A stretch of 64,000 nt of DNA, taken from positions 930,001 to 994,000 of the forward strand of contig BDSI01000008.1 in assembly GCA_003117195.1 (NCBI GenBank). The letters are read 5' to 3'. Of the stretch, positions 12,554 to 24,587 are shown in pieces; position 1 is the first letter of the stretch; each line of letters opens with the position of its first letter. The DNA comes from Eudorina sp. 2006-703-Eu-15 (taxonomy: Eukaryota > Chlorophyta > Chlorophyceae > Chlamydomonadales > Volvocaceae). The position numbers and the translations under genes are program-made. The notes below the pieces were generated by a model. That model was not told where the DNA came from. It worked only from the letters and a program-made list of their open reading frames with translations, and searched no databases.

Positions 12554-15500
12554 CTAGGGCAGATCCCACAGGGCCGACTGGTTTGCAAACGCCATTTTGT
12601 CAAGAAACACCCAGTGACGGAAGGGCCGCGTCTTGACGTCGTTTGACCCCGCGCTGAAGCGCCGCCCCCGGAAGTAGTTGGAGATGTGAAGGATGGAACT
12701 GCACCTGTGGTGCACGAGCTGCGCCTTGCCGTTGAGGGCGACGCCCTCGTGCACCCAGAAGAGCACGATCCACGCCGCCGGCATGGAGATCTGCTTCACC
12801 ATGTTCCACGGCAACGGATCTTTGCGAATGACGTTGTAGTGCGCCAGCGGGTGAGGGTGCACTCCCGTCGGTCTGGTGTGTAAGAAGCCAGTGTCAGGAG
12901 ATAACCTCGCATCCAGAGTCCCAGGAATAGTCCAGAGGACCCGCTCGTCCTCGACCTTGACCTCCGAAGTGAGCGTCTCGTACCGCTGGATTCGGTGCAC
13001 CGTGATGATTCGCTTGCTGAGCGTCTCCATGTTCCAGCCGCCACTTCGGCTGGGTCGGATGCCCCCCATGCAGCGGGTCCAGGGACTGGGCCACTTGCGG
13101 CCGCGGCGGGAAAAGTACAGGTATTCATCGATGTCCGCATTCAGCACCAAGAGGTTGACCCCGCAGCCGGACAGCCCCAGCAGGCTGTGGCTGGCGACCA
13201 AAGCCTGATCGTAGTTGTACCTGCAGCGGTCAGGCACACAGGCAGGCGGCCCAGAGCGGTGTGTGGTGCCGGCCTGACATCCGTACGTCGCGGTGCAGAT
13301 GGACCATCGAGTCGCGGTGCAGGTGGACAATAGTTGCGAGGGCACACTCAAAGTCCGAGGGTGGAGAAAGTCCGAGGGTGGAGAAAGTCCGAGGGTGGAG
13401 AAAGTCCGAGGGTGGAGAAAAGTCCGAGGGTGGAGAAAAGTCCGAGGGTGGAGAAAGTCCGAGGGTGGAGAAAGTCCGAGGGTGGAGAAAAGTCCGAGGG
13501 TGGAGAAAAGTCCGAGGGTGGAGAAAAGTCCGAGGGTGGAGAAAAGTCCGAGGGTGGAGAAAAGTCCGAGGGTGGAGAAAAGTCCGAGGGTGGAGAAAAG
13601 TCCGAGGGTGGAGAAAAGTCCGAGGGTGGAGAAAAGTCCGAGGGTGGAGAAAAGTCCGAGGGTGGAGAAAAGTCCGAGGGTGGAGAAAAGTCCGAGGGTG
13701 GAGAAAGTCCGAGGGTGGAGAAAGTCCGAGGGTGGAGAAAGTCCGAGGGTGGAGAAAGTCCGAGGGTGGAGAAAGTCCGAGGGTGGAGGTGGGAAATATG
13801 CGTGTGCAGCACATGACCGACTGTTCGCACAGCCGTTGCCCAGCGGTGCCAGCGAACACACAGCAAGTGGAAAGCGATAAGTGGTCGTTGCCGCACACAC
13901 GACCTACCCCAAGGGCCGCCCGACGCCGTCCGTGTTGTTGTGCGCTCGCTCCGGCAGGTCCCACTCGACCAGCCTGACCGCATGGGAGGTGGTTCCGCAA
14001 CATTGGCATGGGCAGGTGCGAGCTGCGCGACACACCCCGGCATGGATTGCTGCTCCCCCTCCCCCGGCACCCGTGCCGCCCGCCGCGTTACTTCCCAATG
14101 TGATGATCAGGTGACCAGGAAATGAACGAAAAACACAAAACGGAAACAAACATCAACATTCATGCGTACGGTATGCGGATTTTAGACCCCCACCGCCACC
14201 CCCACCGCCAAGGTTGACTTGTGGAAGCCTTGCAAAATTGCAATTCCTGTACCCCACCTCAAATGGCCCTTATCTATCATGGTCAGCAGGTCCTTGTTGC
14301 CCGATTCCCGGTAGTACTGGCGCATCAGCTCGTCCGCGTACAGCAGCAGCCCCGACAGCCCCATGGCCACGTGGTACGACACGTAGTTGACCAGTCGCCC
14401 CACAGCCTGGGAGTAGAAGGTGCCCCACTCGCGACTGGATTGCGAGTGCCGTATGGGACCGATGACGGTGTACAGCGCCGGCTTGCTGGGGTTGTACACA
14501 TCCGCTGGCGCTAGGACGGAGCAGAGGTTTTCCTTGGCGGCCGGCTGTAGGCAGAAAGTGTGCTTGTGCATGGGGTAGCTGGCCTCCTTGATCTGCGAGG
14601 AACCCACACGGGGCGGGCGCGCAATCATGTCGGAGGATGAAAAGCACTCGATGGAATATGACGGACGTTGTCGTAGCGTCCGTAGAAACTAGGTCCTGCT
14701 TCCTTACGAGGTAGCTCCTGAAGCACTCGTAGAGTTGGGCTTCCTACAGGCCAACGTACGGCATTGTACCCTCTGCTGTGCCTATCCCTTTGGTAGTGTT
14801 GCCCCGCTGCGCGCCTCTGCTTGCTTCGGTGTCTGGCTGGGTGGGGTCATGGCCCGGGTTGCTTTTGGGTGCGGCGTTGAGGTGTGGAGGTGTCTTGCCG
14901 CCTTGGCGGTGGGGCCTGCTGGGGCTTGCCCTGGTATACACCGGTGATCCCTCTGGGGTCCGCTGTAACGTTCATTCATTCATTGTACGACACTCAGGTG
15001 CAGCACGACCACACCTTAAAGCAGTCCCCGACACCAGAAGGTAGATCCACGCGGTAAGAATATGGCCGCTGGCCCAACCCGAAGATGTGCTTCTTTGTCG
15101 TCTCCATACTGGCAGGCAGGACGGGCCCAGGCTCGGCAGTTTCAACGTGCAGCGTCGGAGCCCATTGCTTAGGCTCCGCTGGCAGCAGCAGGTGCCCATT
15201 AGTCCGTTGAAACAAGTTGGTCGGGTTGTCGACCCAGAGCAGAATGCGGATGGTGTCCTGGGGCGCCAAAGAATCACAGACAAGGTTCTTCATTTACGCA
15301 TCTATGGTGTACATATCAACATCCTCGGTCAAACACGCACACTTTCCCTTAGTGTGCACGTTTGCGCTGCCGCACCTGTGCTTGATGTGGCATATCGAAC
15401 GGACCACCGGCAGCCCCGACACGCTTCAGCCAAAGCGTCATCACCACTGTCACATTTTTCAAGCCGTTCCGTGTCTCAGGAATAATCGCGTACACGGGTC

Positions 15501-15666
15501 GCAGCACCCTAACACCCAAGTTGGTTGAGTCAGGGTCGCCGTCCCTCGATGGTAATCTCGTATCTGTTGGTTTTGAGAGGACTTGCCCAAAAGCAACAAC
15601 GATTAATAAGATGGTCAGTAACAAGGACGGCTTTCGTGAGTTACCACAAACGGTCCTGGTGTGCAT
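12554..15666 (-). CDS. GT92/DUF23-like glycosyltransferase, tandem copy 2
   Basis: Second paralogue, 533 residues, same five-exon plan: 15666-15376, 15257-15015, 14592-14258, 13973-13908, 13220-12554. The N-terminal anchor is LLLTILLIVVAFG. The acidic motif reads DIDEY here (DIDEF in copy 1). Exon 2 is three codons shorter than in the other copies. Exons 3 and 5 are the most conserved parts. Intron 4 (13221-13907) is swollen by a 25-unit minisatellite; its 3' flank still aligns with intron 4 of copy 1. An uninterrupted frame runs through the satellite and would give a false 448-residue protein; the splice sites, identical in position to the other copies, show that it is intron. Over a 140-base tract of exon 3 this copy is identical to copy 3, whereas the flanking bases match copy 1. 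Confidence 0.75.
13353..13791 (+). repeat. Minisatellite, 25 units of 17-18 bp, in intron 4 of copy 2
   Basis: Unit GTCCGAGGGTGGAGAAA(A). Counting GTCCGAG starts gives 25 units from 13353 to 13775. Unit lengths run 17,17,17,18,18,17,17, then twelve units of 18, then five of 17, so the variants are clustered rather than random. The last unit runs into GTGGGAAATATGCGTG, which is also found in intron 4 of copy 1, where there is at most one unit-like sequence. It is not a CRISPR array because there are no spacers. Confidence 0.97.
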
Positions 15667-17909
15667 TCGTGCAGGCTCGTCCAGTAGATGCCAGATATGC
15701 GTTGGCTGCCTTACATATGCCGCAAGCTACAAAACTATAAGGAGTGATTGACCAATGGGTCTTTGTAACTTTTTGCCGTACCGGAACTCCATGGGTTTGT
15801 AAGGGGATAGATGTACCCTCACAAACTTGATGAACTTCGATAATATGCGAGCACAGGAAACACGGTTGTTGCTTCACGCGACCCATCAGGCCGCTGCCAG
15901 GCCTTACGCGTGAACGCAACAGGGTCCACTGGGAACTGGCAACCGTAATCGCATACTGGTGCCTAGCTGCCTACGCTTATCTCTGCATCGACGTGCTTCC
16001 TGAAAATTGCAAGCCGCAGCCTGCTTCCAAACGGGTCGTTGGCAGAACGGCGCCTTCTGAGCTTTCCTGGGTATTGCGGTTGTCGTTCATGACGGCGCTC
16101 TTTTGGCCGTACGACCTTTCTTGGGTGTGACCCTGTGTGACAAACCCCTGCGCGACACCCCAACAACAGCAGCCAATCCCTATGTCAGGGGCCGAGCTGT
16201 TGCTGGATTGCCAGTTGACCTGCCCACGACTACTCACCGTTACCCCAGTGCAATGCCAAACACCGATCAGTAACGCTGTCAAATTCCCCGATTCGTGCCT
16301 CCCCGTCTGGAGCAGCCTCTGATCATTGCTCGTCGCCTTGCCTGTACGTGGATGAGGTGTCCGTAATACCACTGCCGACCCAATGCACCAGCGCCGAGGG
16401 CCCACGCGTCGCATTACATGGGTCCCAGCCACGCACGCACGTAACCTGGTGGCCCTGACTGCCAGAGCACCCAATCAGGCCATCATAGCCACCGCAACTT
16501 GCCCACCACGTGTTTGACTGACAAGCACGAACCAGCTAAGCCGCTCATATCAAATCTGTTGCCCAGTCGCACGCATGCGGGATTCCGGCTCGACCTCCTC
16601 GGTCAGCTCGTCATGCACATACGGTACCGCACATACAGCCGCTGGGACCACAATATCGCTTGGGTGCATCCTGAAATCTTCATCAATGTGTACGCATGAA
16701 TGGATGATTTAAACAATGAATTAGTGGACCCAGAAACGGCTCATCGGTGCCTCTGCTCATGCATCCCTTTATTAGGTCCCAAAACCCGCCGATGCCCCTT
16801 CCTTTCCAGCCGTCACCGTAGCGGTAGGTCTGCAGCTCTCCAGCACGAAGTTCAGTCGTCCTTCCGCGGCTGCTCGTTCACGATGCGCCGATGGGCCGCT
16901 TGTGGCTACATGAGGCTGCGACCGGCCTGCAGGCGGACATGATTTACCCCCATCGGTGGCTCAAGCCTCTGGAAGCGATAGGTACTCTCACGCTCGCAGC
17001 CGTGCAACTGCGCAACGCAACGCACCTCTGCGACGTGTGTCCTGCAGCGCGCCTGACAGAGCTGCCGAGACGCCGCAGCATCCTGCCGATGCCGGAGGAT
17101 GCTGGGGTTGCAGCGAAAGAGTACAATAACATCAGTGAGCCCGAAGGGTGCGCATTTAGGTGTGGCCTTCGTGGGGCGCTTCGAGGCAAAGAGGTGGACG
17201 CCAGCTATCAAACACTCCACATATACACCGATGGTCCCTTCATGCGGTCCGCCGGCTCGGGGAAGCTGCCCATTGGCAAGGTTGCGCTGCGTGAAGCGCC
17301 ATTCAGGAAACGTCAAACAAACCCCAGGGGTAAGCTAGTGCACGAGTTGGTTAGGCTCCTGCGCAGTGCGAGATGCCCACCACCCACGTCGTACATGGTC
17401 TCTAACTGGGGTACCAGAGCAGGTCGGGGTCCCAGCAACCCAGGTTTGAGGGAAGCGGTCCTAGTGGATTGGCGCTGTGAGATGCCTGGGCAAGCTACGG
17501 CATGAAAGTGGTTGTTCAGAGGCAATGAGGCACGGGTGCCGTAGGAAGCCCGTTGCTCTGACGACGCCAGGACGCAGTCCATATAGCGCTGCAGGCCACA
17601 TGAGTAGCAGCAGCACGCACTGGGATCAACTGCGCCCAGTTACTCCCAGCAGCCGTTTCGCGGATTCCCACGGACAGCAACACACCGCCAAACGAACATT
17701 CTGCGCGGCAATGAGCGCAATACGAATGCTGCAGACTTCGGCCAAGCAAACGGCTAAAGATGCGTGGCGTACCTGGATGCTCCATCAGAAGGTCATCACG
17801 AGCCTCCGCGTCACCGACCGGATACCTAGTCAGTCAGCCTGCCAGTTAGCCAGCCGATCAGTCAGCCAGTTTGCCAACCAACCAGTCAGCCTGCTGTCCA
17901 GGTCCCGCC
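15667..17909. other. Spacer between glycosyltransferase copies 2 and 3
   Basis: No gene supported. A 204-codon plus-strand frame (16891-17505) and a 136-codon minus-strand frame (16906-17316) overlap, and neither resembles a known family. A degenerate CAGT/CAGC-type simple repeat occurs at about 17825-17895, just past the stop of copy 3. Confidence 0.4.
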
Positions 17910-20513
17910 CTAACGCAGCTCCCATAAAGACGACTGCTTGGCGAAGGTTCCATCGTCCAGGAACTTCCAGTGACGAAATGGCCGCGTGTTGTTGCTGGCC
18001 TTGCCCGCACTGAAGCGCCGGCCTTTGAAAAAGTTGGAGATGTGGAGGATGGAGATGCACCTGTGGTGCGCAAGTTGCGCCTTGCCATGGAGGCTGACCC
18101 CCTCGTGCGCCCAGAAGAGCACGATCCACGCCGCCGGCACAGACGCCTGCTTGGACATGTAAGAGGGCAGCGCATCTCTGCGGACGACGTTGTAGTGCGC
18201 CAGCGGGTGAGGGTTCGCACCCGGCGGTCTGGTTGTCAGGTTGCCAGTTTGTGGCGACAACCTCGTGTCTAGAGTCCCAGGAACCGTCCACATGACCCGC
18301 TCATGGTGGGCGTGGACCTCCGATGTGAGCGTCTCGTACCGCTGGATGTGGTGGGTTGATATGAGGGTTTCGCTGAGCGCTGCCATGTCCCAGCCGCCAC
18401 TTCGGCTGGATCGGATGCCCCCCATGCAGCGGGTCCAGGGACTCGGCCACTTGCGGCCGCGACGTGAGAAGTAGACGAACTCGTCAAGGTCCCCGTTGAG
18501 CACCAAGAGATTTACCCCGCAGCTGGACAGCCCGAGCAGGCTGTGGCTGGCGACCAGGCCCTGGTCGTAGTTGTACCTGCGGCAGTGAGGCACGCGGCCA
18601 CGCTACTTACAGGTATGGCATCCTCGCCCTTGCAGGTCCATTGCTCTGGGCAGGGGACGAAGGACGATTACGTGGGCGACTGCGTCACCCAGGGTCCAGC
18701 TCCTCGTTCCCTCAGCCCGGAAATGAACCCTCAGCACGAAATGATTCCTGAATGAATTAGGAAAGGACCCAAGAGGAAAGCGAAACAACCTGACTGCACC
18801 CACCCCAGGGTCCTTCCCACGCCGTCCGTGTTGTTGTGCCCCCGCTCCGGCAGGTCCCACTCGATCAGCCTGACCGCATGGGAGGGCACACGACGCAGAC
18901 AAGCAGCAGGGCACCGGTTGTCAGCCGCAATCGGAATGCGGGCAATCCGCGTCTTGGGCGCGACACCCCTGCCTCGGGCATGGGATACCGGACTGCCTCG
19001 GTACTCCATGTCCGTTATAATGCCCCATACCATTCCCACTCAGAGACAACTTGGTAACACGCTACAACACAACAGCCACAGTAACTCGAGCTCCCCGTCA
19101 CGCTTACTTCTGTAAGGCGTACATCAAAATTGCCAGGGAACGGACGCCCGTAAAGCGGTGCGTGGGGTTCGGAATGTGCTGCAACACGCCCGCAGGTGCT
19201 GCTGTCGCTCATATCCGCTCGAGCCTGGAGGGGCTGTGACCCACATACCTAAGTTGACCCTTTCTTATCATGTTCGCAAGGTCCTTGTTGCCCGATTCCC
19301 GGTAGTACTGGCGCATCAGCTCGTCCGCGTACAGCAGCAGCCCCGACAGCCCCATGGCCACGTGGTACGACACGTAGTTGACCAGTCGCCCCACAGCCTG
19401 GGAGTAGAAGGTGCCCCATTCGCTCGTAGAATGCGGATGCCGTATGGGACCGATGACGGTGTACAGCGCCGGCTTGCTGGGGTTGTACACATCCGCTGGC
19501 GCTAACACGGAGCAGATGTTTTCCTTGGCAGCCGGCTGTAGGCAGAAAGTGTGCTTGTGCATGGGGTAGCTGGCCTCCTTGATCTGCGAGGATCCCATGG
19601 ACCAAGGCCAAGCCGATACGTCGACACGTAACACCCCAACCCTGTGCGTCCTAGCGCATTGGGTCGGCCTCGAACTGACTGCAATTAGGGCATCTTATCA
19701 TATGCTACCGGTAAGGTTCGCTTCTGAGCATAGCACGACACCGTGCAGTCGCCGTACAGATACAAGCCCACAAGGCAGCTCGGCACCCCTTCCCGGAATA
19801 ACCCGAATAGCAAAGACGTGCGCAAACACCACCTTCCCCACCCTCCCCAGGGATTTGCAAGAAAGCCACGTACTTTGAAGCAAACCCCCACGCCAGCGGG
19901 GAGCTCCACTCGATATGAATACGGGCGTTGCCCCAGACCCCAGATACGCTTGAACGTCTCTTTTGTCGTCTCGAGCATCACGGGCAGCACCGGCCCGGGT
20001 TCCGCTGTTTCAACACTGAAGCTCGGGGCCCACTGGTCAGGCTCCGCTGGCAACAGCAGATGACCATTTACCCGTTCAAATAAGTTGGTCGGGTTGTCAA
20101 CCCAAACCAATATTCGAAGTGCATCCTGAAGCGAGTTACGGGTTGCAGCAGTGTCGATATGGTTAAAACTAAAGAATTCGACACATCCAGACCTGGACGC
20201 GTCATGCGTTTGCATGATGTCGCACCTGCGCTTGATGCGGCATATCGAATGGACCTTTGGCTCCCCCTACACGCTTTAGCCAAAGCGTCATCACCACTGT
20301 CACATTAGTCAGGCCATTCCTCGTCTTAGGAACGACGGCGTAGACTGGTCGAAGCATCCTAACTCCCAAGTTGGTGGAGTCAGGGTCGCCTTCCCTAGAG
20401 GGTAGTGGCTGGTCGACTGAAGCTGAAACGCTTTGCCATAAAGCGACTGTGGCAAGAGCAATACGTAAGAATGACAGCTCTCCTCCTGAGTAATACCGAC
20501 ATATTTTGACCAT
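17910..20513 (-). CDS. GT92/DUF23-like glycosyltransferase, tandem copy 3
   Basis: Third paralogue, 535 residues. Exons: 20513-20226, 20125-19874, 19583-19249, 18869-18804, 18576-17910; phases as in the other two copies. The N-terminus MVKICRYYSGGELSFLRIAL leads into a hydrophobic anchor. It is the most diverged copy in exon 5: the acidic motif reads DLDEF, preceded by NG instead of NA, and the strand following the motif differs. The stretch VTVVMTLWLKRVG and the YHVAMGLSGLLLYADE core are unchanged. The catalytic-type residues appear intact, so I read it as functional. It is the most upstream gene of the three-copy array, and the arrangement suggests unequal crossing-over. Confidence 0.75.
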
Positions 20514-23043
20514 GTTGGCGCTGTAACAATAAAGTTTTTGTGTGTTTATAAAGCTATGACATCAGGTTGCAACAGCTCACAAAATTAGCTGTGCACGCCA
20601 TTAGCCATTTGAAGCGATTGCTACCAACGTCCGTACGTCGCCAAACCCAACAACGATACCGTTGGACTGCTTTCGATATTGGCCGCCGCTGGTTCCGCGC
20701 AACTGAATCGATGCTGTCCATGCTGCGATCAACAGGCGTTCTTATGCAATCATTTGTTGCTTTTCAAGTCCTGATCGCCAAGCTGGCCGCTTCCTGGCAG
20801 AATATGGCAGTGCAGCCGTGCCTAACCGTGTGGTACCGAACAGGCATGAAGCACGCCACCTAGTACACCAAGGGTGCCAATCAGTGTCACGTCAGTTGAT
20901 CAGCTAGCTGTATCAACTGAACATGGGCGCACTGACGCAGCGGCGGGCAGGAACCGGCCCGCCCACCGCCCACCCGTATACGCTAGCTTGCCACGGCAGC
21001 TACCGAAAAAGTCCAGAACAGCTGTCGTCATAACATCATAACAGCACAGCGATCAAGCAAATGCGCGGATTGACGGTGAGCTTTGGATGCCGCCGCACAG
21101 GTTGCCCCAACACGTTCCAACTATACCGGATACACGTGCACAGCTGGTTTCATCGTCTTCGCAAAAGTCCACGTCCAATGACATGTCCTGAACGAGTGTA
21201 CATGAATGTACTCGGACAGTGACAGGATCACGGCATACCCAAACCGCCAAACGTGTCTCAAGGAACATCTGCTCCCTGTGGCCAGGACAGCACCATCCAT
21301 GCACCTTGTCCGTCGGCCGGGGGACTTGTACAGATTTTCGCGGCAGGGCGCGGCTGGCCGGTGTACGGCTCATGCGCGCACCCTGTAACACGCCATGCAG
21401 TCGATTTGAACACATGCCACGTTGCGTAGTCACCTGTTAGCGACCGAAGGTGTAATGCAAGTGGATGTGGTGGCGGTTGTCTGGACTAAGGGTCTGAATC
21501 AATCTGCACTCATCGGCCCACGCTTCACGCCCATCCTTGCGGCCCTCTCTCTCCGCTCCGTGAGTCTTTATCTACGTTGCAAATGTCACCACCATGCAGC
21601 ACCTGGCACCCTTAGCCCCGCATCGGCGGTCGCCTGTCCTCCGGGTTCATCGCTCGAAGCTGCTGCGCTTTTTCGGGCGAGATCTCTGCGCGGAGGAATT
21701 TGGGGTCGGGATGGGAGAAAGAAGTGAGCCTTCACACGATGCCCTTACATGATAGTCACACCGGGGCACAGAGATTATGCAGCTGCATTCAGCAATGATT
21801 ATTATTGAAACGAGGTTTGTAATGGAATGCAGATCGGCAGCCTTGAGGCACAGTGGTCCCGGCTACTACCCCACGACTCCGCTGCCCGTTTCCCTGCGCT
21901 CGCCACCTTTACCCGAAGGCAGCAATTATATCATACACCTCACCAGTCCAGCATCCGGTCCCAAATGCTATGGAATTTGAGAGCAGACGCTATCGCAGGT
22001 GCGCGTACCGTACGACCCGCAATCGCTTTTGACAGCTTGGATCACGTTGTCGCGCAGGAACTCGTTCGCCTCAACCGCCTCTGCCAACCTCTCGTTGATC
22101 TGCTCCTGGTCTGTCAAGCTGCGATTTGCCTGTGCAACGACAGGGTAATCGGGTGCGGTTCAGGAGGTCGAGGGGTCGTCGTACTTTCGTAGCATGCTCG
22201 GGCCCCTGCCAACAGTTAGTGGCAGTGGTCTTCCACTCGCGACGAATTTTTCAAGCAAGATGCAACATCATACGCACCATGAAGGCACTTTTTAGCTCCT
22301 TTCGGGCTGCCAAGATGGCTGGTGGGTCACCACAGAAGGCTGCAGTCATATCCGAGCCAGCGTATGATTATGCACGCGTAATTAGTTGACCGAAACGACA
22401 ACATCCTTACTCTTGTGGATTGTGCGTATGAGCTGCCGATAGATACTGATGGAAGGTTTCGTCGCCATGGCCGCTATCTAGAATGTCGATTCGTTTATTT
22501 GCAATCGTGCTGGTTGCGTTTCACGCGATACTGAAAGCGATGTTATGGATTTGTATGACCCGTGTTGCTTCTTTTCCAGCAGTAGTTGCATACCGAGAGT
22601 ACTTATCAACTCCCGTATCCTCAGGAAAATTAAGTTCAAATTCAGTTCCATTCCATTTCCATTAACTTCGACGAACTTGACGGCTCACTCGACTCAGCAG
22701 AACCTGTACGGCACAATGTGCGAACCCATGGCCGTGATTGGCTGATTTCGGAGATAGTGTTACAGAAGCAGCATTGACATTGTCAATTTCTCAAGAATAT
22801 GACGTATCTGTCCGTACTGTTACAGCACCCGTCATACCGTGGCACGGTGTTTGTGCAGTCCGACATGGTCCACTTCACAATACATGCATGAAATTAACTA
22901 TTTTGACACGCTGCATGTTGAAATGATACATATTCCTGCACAGTCGGAAACCTCGGCTCAAGCGAGGATTACCTGTGCACCTGACCCAAATCGTTGTCGA
23001 GCCCTCATCTCGACATGACCATACCCAGAACACAACCTAACGT
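20514..23043. other. Intergenic, no supported gene
   Basis: About 2.5 kb between the promoter of glycosyltransferase copy 3 and the 3' end of the next minus-strand gene. Minus-strand TGTAA occurs at 22820-22824 and 22760-22764, about 220 and 280 bases past the stop of that gene. Small open frames (for example 22483-22665, with a hydrophobic start) have no supporting features. Confidence 0.4.
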
Positions 23044-24099
23044 TCATGAGCATCCCCACCAAAGAGAATCTGCACTATCTTCCGTCATCTTCAACCCCGC
23101 GCCCTCCCGCTGCATGACGATTCCCAGCAGATGCACCAGCTGCCGCGCGTCACCGCTGCCGGCCCTGCTCGCGCTCATTCCAGGAGCCCCGCCCAAAGCC
23201 AGGCCCGCTTGTGACCCAGATGCCCTGGCCGGCGGCAGGCAGCTGCGCGCCAACTGAGGTACCAGCCGGCGCAGCTGGGCCAAGCTCGCATCAAGCACCG
23301 CCGGATCCAGCAACGGTGGGTACCATTGCAGCACCTCCTCCGCCACATCTTGGCCACCAAGCACGCGGCCTGCATGCTCCACGCCGGCGAGCAGCTTTTC
23401 CGCCACGCACGCGGGGTCAAGGAATGGCGGATGGAGCAACAGCAACATGCACACGTTGGTTGACGGCAGCGCCGCCTTAAGCAGAACCACCTTGGCCGCT
23501 ACGGAATGGGTGTCGGACAAAGCGGCCACCAACTGCTGCGGCGTCAGGGAAGACAACACCCGCGGCAGATCTGGAAGCACCGCCGTGAGATCGGCAAAGC
23601 GCGCGTTGAACAGATCTGAGTCCCAACCCGAGGCTTCAAGCGCAGCTAGTCGCACGCTCTCTGCCTGATCGAAGGGCGTCCAAGCAAATTGCGGCTGGGC
23701 TGACATGTCCCCCGTTCTGCCGTTCGCGTTGCTGCCGCCGCCGTTGCTGTTGCTGCCGCCGACGCTGGCTTGGCTGACCTGCACGACGCCTTGCAGCTGC
23801 CACTGCACCTTCCACGGGAGCCCACCATCGCCCGAATACTTCGCGACCATTGTCAGAGTGCTGATAGCGGTGACGTTGGCGGTCGACCCACTGCCGCCTC
23901 CTGAGGTTTGGCTCCCGGCAGATACGCGTGGGCGATCCGAGGTTTGACAACCGAAAAGCACTGCTGAATGGCCAAGACTCCACGGCTTGTGCACATGCGA
24001 GAGGGAGCCGTGATGGCCCACCAGACATCCAACGCGCCGTGGAGATAACGTGCCCATCACTGCGGCTGAGCTCAGGCCTTCCCCTGCAAGGAGCCCCAT
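23044..24099 (-). CDS. Unrecognised protein with helical repeats, about 351 residues
   Basis: I do not recognise this gene. The frame is open for 351 codons. The first 75 or so residues look like a poor or partly intronic N-terminus: a splice-acceptor-like sequence (CCAAACCTCAG) near 23900 suggests the real exon may begin there. The middle has a Gly/Asn/Ser-rich spacer. The C-terminal half is helical, with two spaced Pro/Leu units (LLLHPPFLDP and QWYPPLLDP, each followed by an amphipathic helix ending in a Leu-rich segment). These distantly recall mTERF-type or other alpha-solenoid repeats of organelle RNA/DNA-binding proteins, but that is a guess. The assigned start at 24099 is uncertain (alternative ATG at 24057). 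The gene lies just downstream of the small membrane protein gene on the same strand. Confidence 0.5.
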   Translation of the reverse strand: MGLLAGEGLSSAAVMGTLSPRRVGCLVGHHGSLSHVHKPWSLGHSAVLFGCQTSDRPRVSAGSQTSGGGSGSTANVTAISTLTMVAKYSGDGGLPWKVQWQLQGVVQVSQASVGGSNSNGGGSNANGRTGDMSAQPQFAWTPFDQAESVRLAALEASGWDSDLFNARFADLTAVLPDLPRVLSSLTPQQLVAALSDTHSVAAKVVLLKAALPSTNVCMLLLLHPPFLDPACVAEKLLAGVEHAGRVLGGQDVAEEVLQWYPPLLDPAVLDASLAQLRRLVPQLARSCLPPARASGSQAGLALGGAPGMSASRAGSGDARQLVHLLGIVMQREGAGLKMTEDSADSLWWGCS

Positions 24100-24473
24100 T
24101 GGATGCCGCGTTCTGACGATCGCGGTGAAAGCCTCCCGCAGGTTTGCAGCCGGGTTAGCGCCAGCTGTCCACCCACTGCTGTGCTACGACCGATGCAAAA
24201 GCCGTGCCGCCGGCTAAATCTAAAAATGCTATGAAGACCGCCCAACACTCCAGCTTGGTACTTCCTTGATGTTGGGTGGCGCTGGGCACAGAATGCTTCC
24301 GCTAGTGAGGGCAAACGGAACCCCTTTACTAAAATCTTGAATGCCGCGCTGCTCACTGGCTAGCGTCCGAAACCTGTGATATAGTTCATAACGACACGCA
24401 AACACCGTAAGGGGAAGCATAGGTGTGCCAAGAAGGTGAATACAAGGCAGTTGTGCAACACGTTGGCAGCTAA

Positions 24474-24478
24474 TTACA
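24474..24478 (-). promoter_or_regulatory. Polyadenylation-type signal TGTAA
   Basis: Minus-strand TGTAA about 110 bases past the stop of the small membrane protein gene. It supports that gene being a complete transcript rather than the first exon of the downstream gene. Confidence 0.45.
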
Positions 24479-24587
24479 TCTGGCATCATAGAATAACATC
24501 TGAAAAAGGCCACAGAGCTCAGCAAATAGTCATGTCGCATCGTCTAGTTAACGCACTCCGAACGTCATCCTCAAGTAAGCGAGTGGC

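Noticed and set aside
13353..13791. Regular short repeats suggesting a CRISPR array
   Set aside because: Units abut directly with no spacers, and the host is a eukaryotic intron.
12554..13900. 448-codon minus-strand frame joining the minisatellite to the glycosyltransferase C-terminus
   Set aside because: The real exon starts at 13220, after an AG acceptor shared with copies 1 and 3; the satellite lies in intron 4.
16891..17505. 204-codon plus-strand frame between glycosyltransferase copies
   Set aside because: No family resemblance, no flanking signals, and an equally long minus-strand frame overlaps it.
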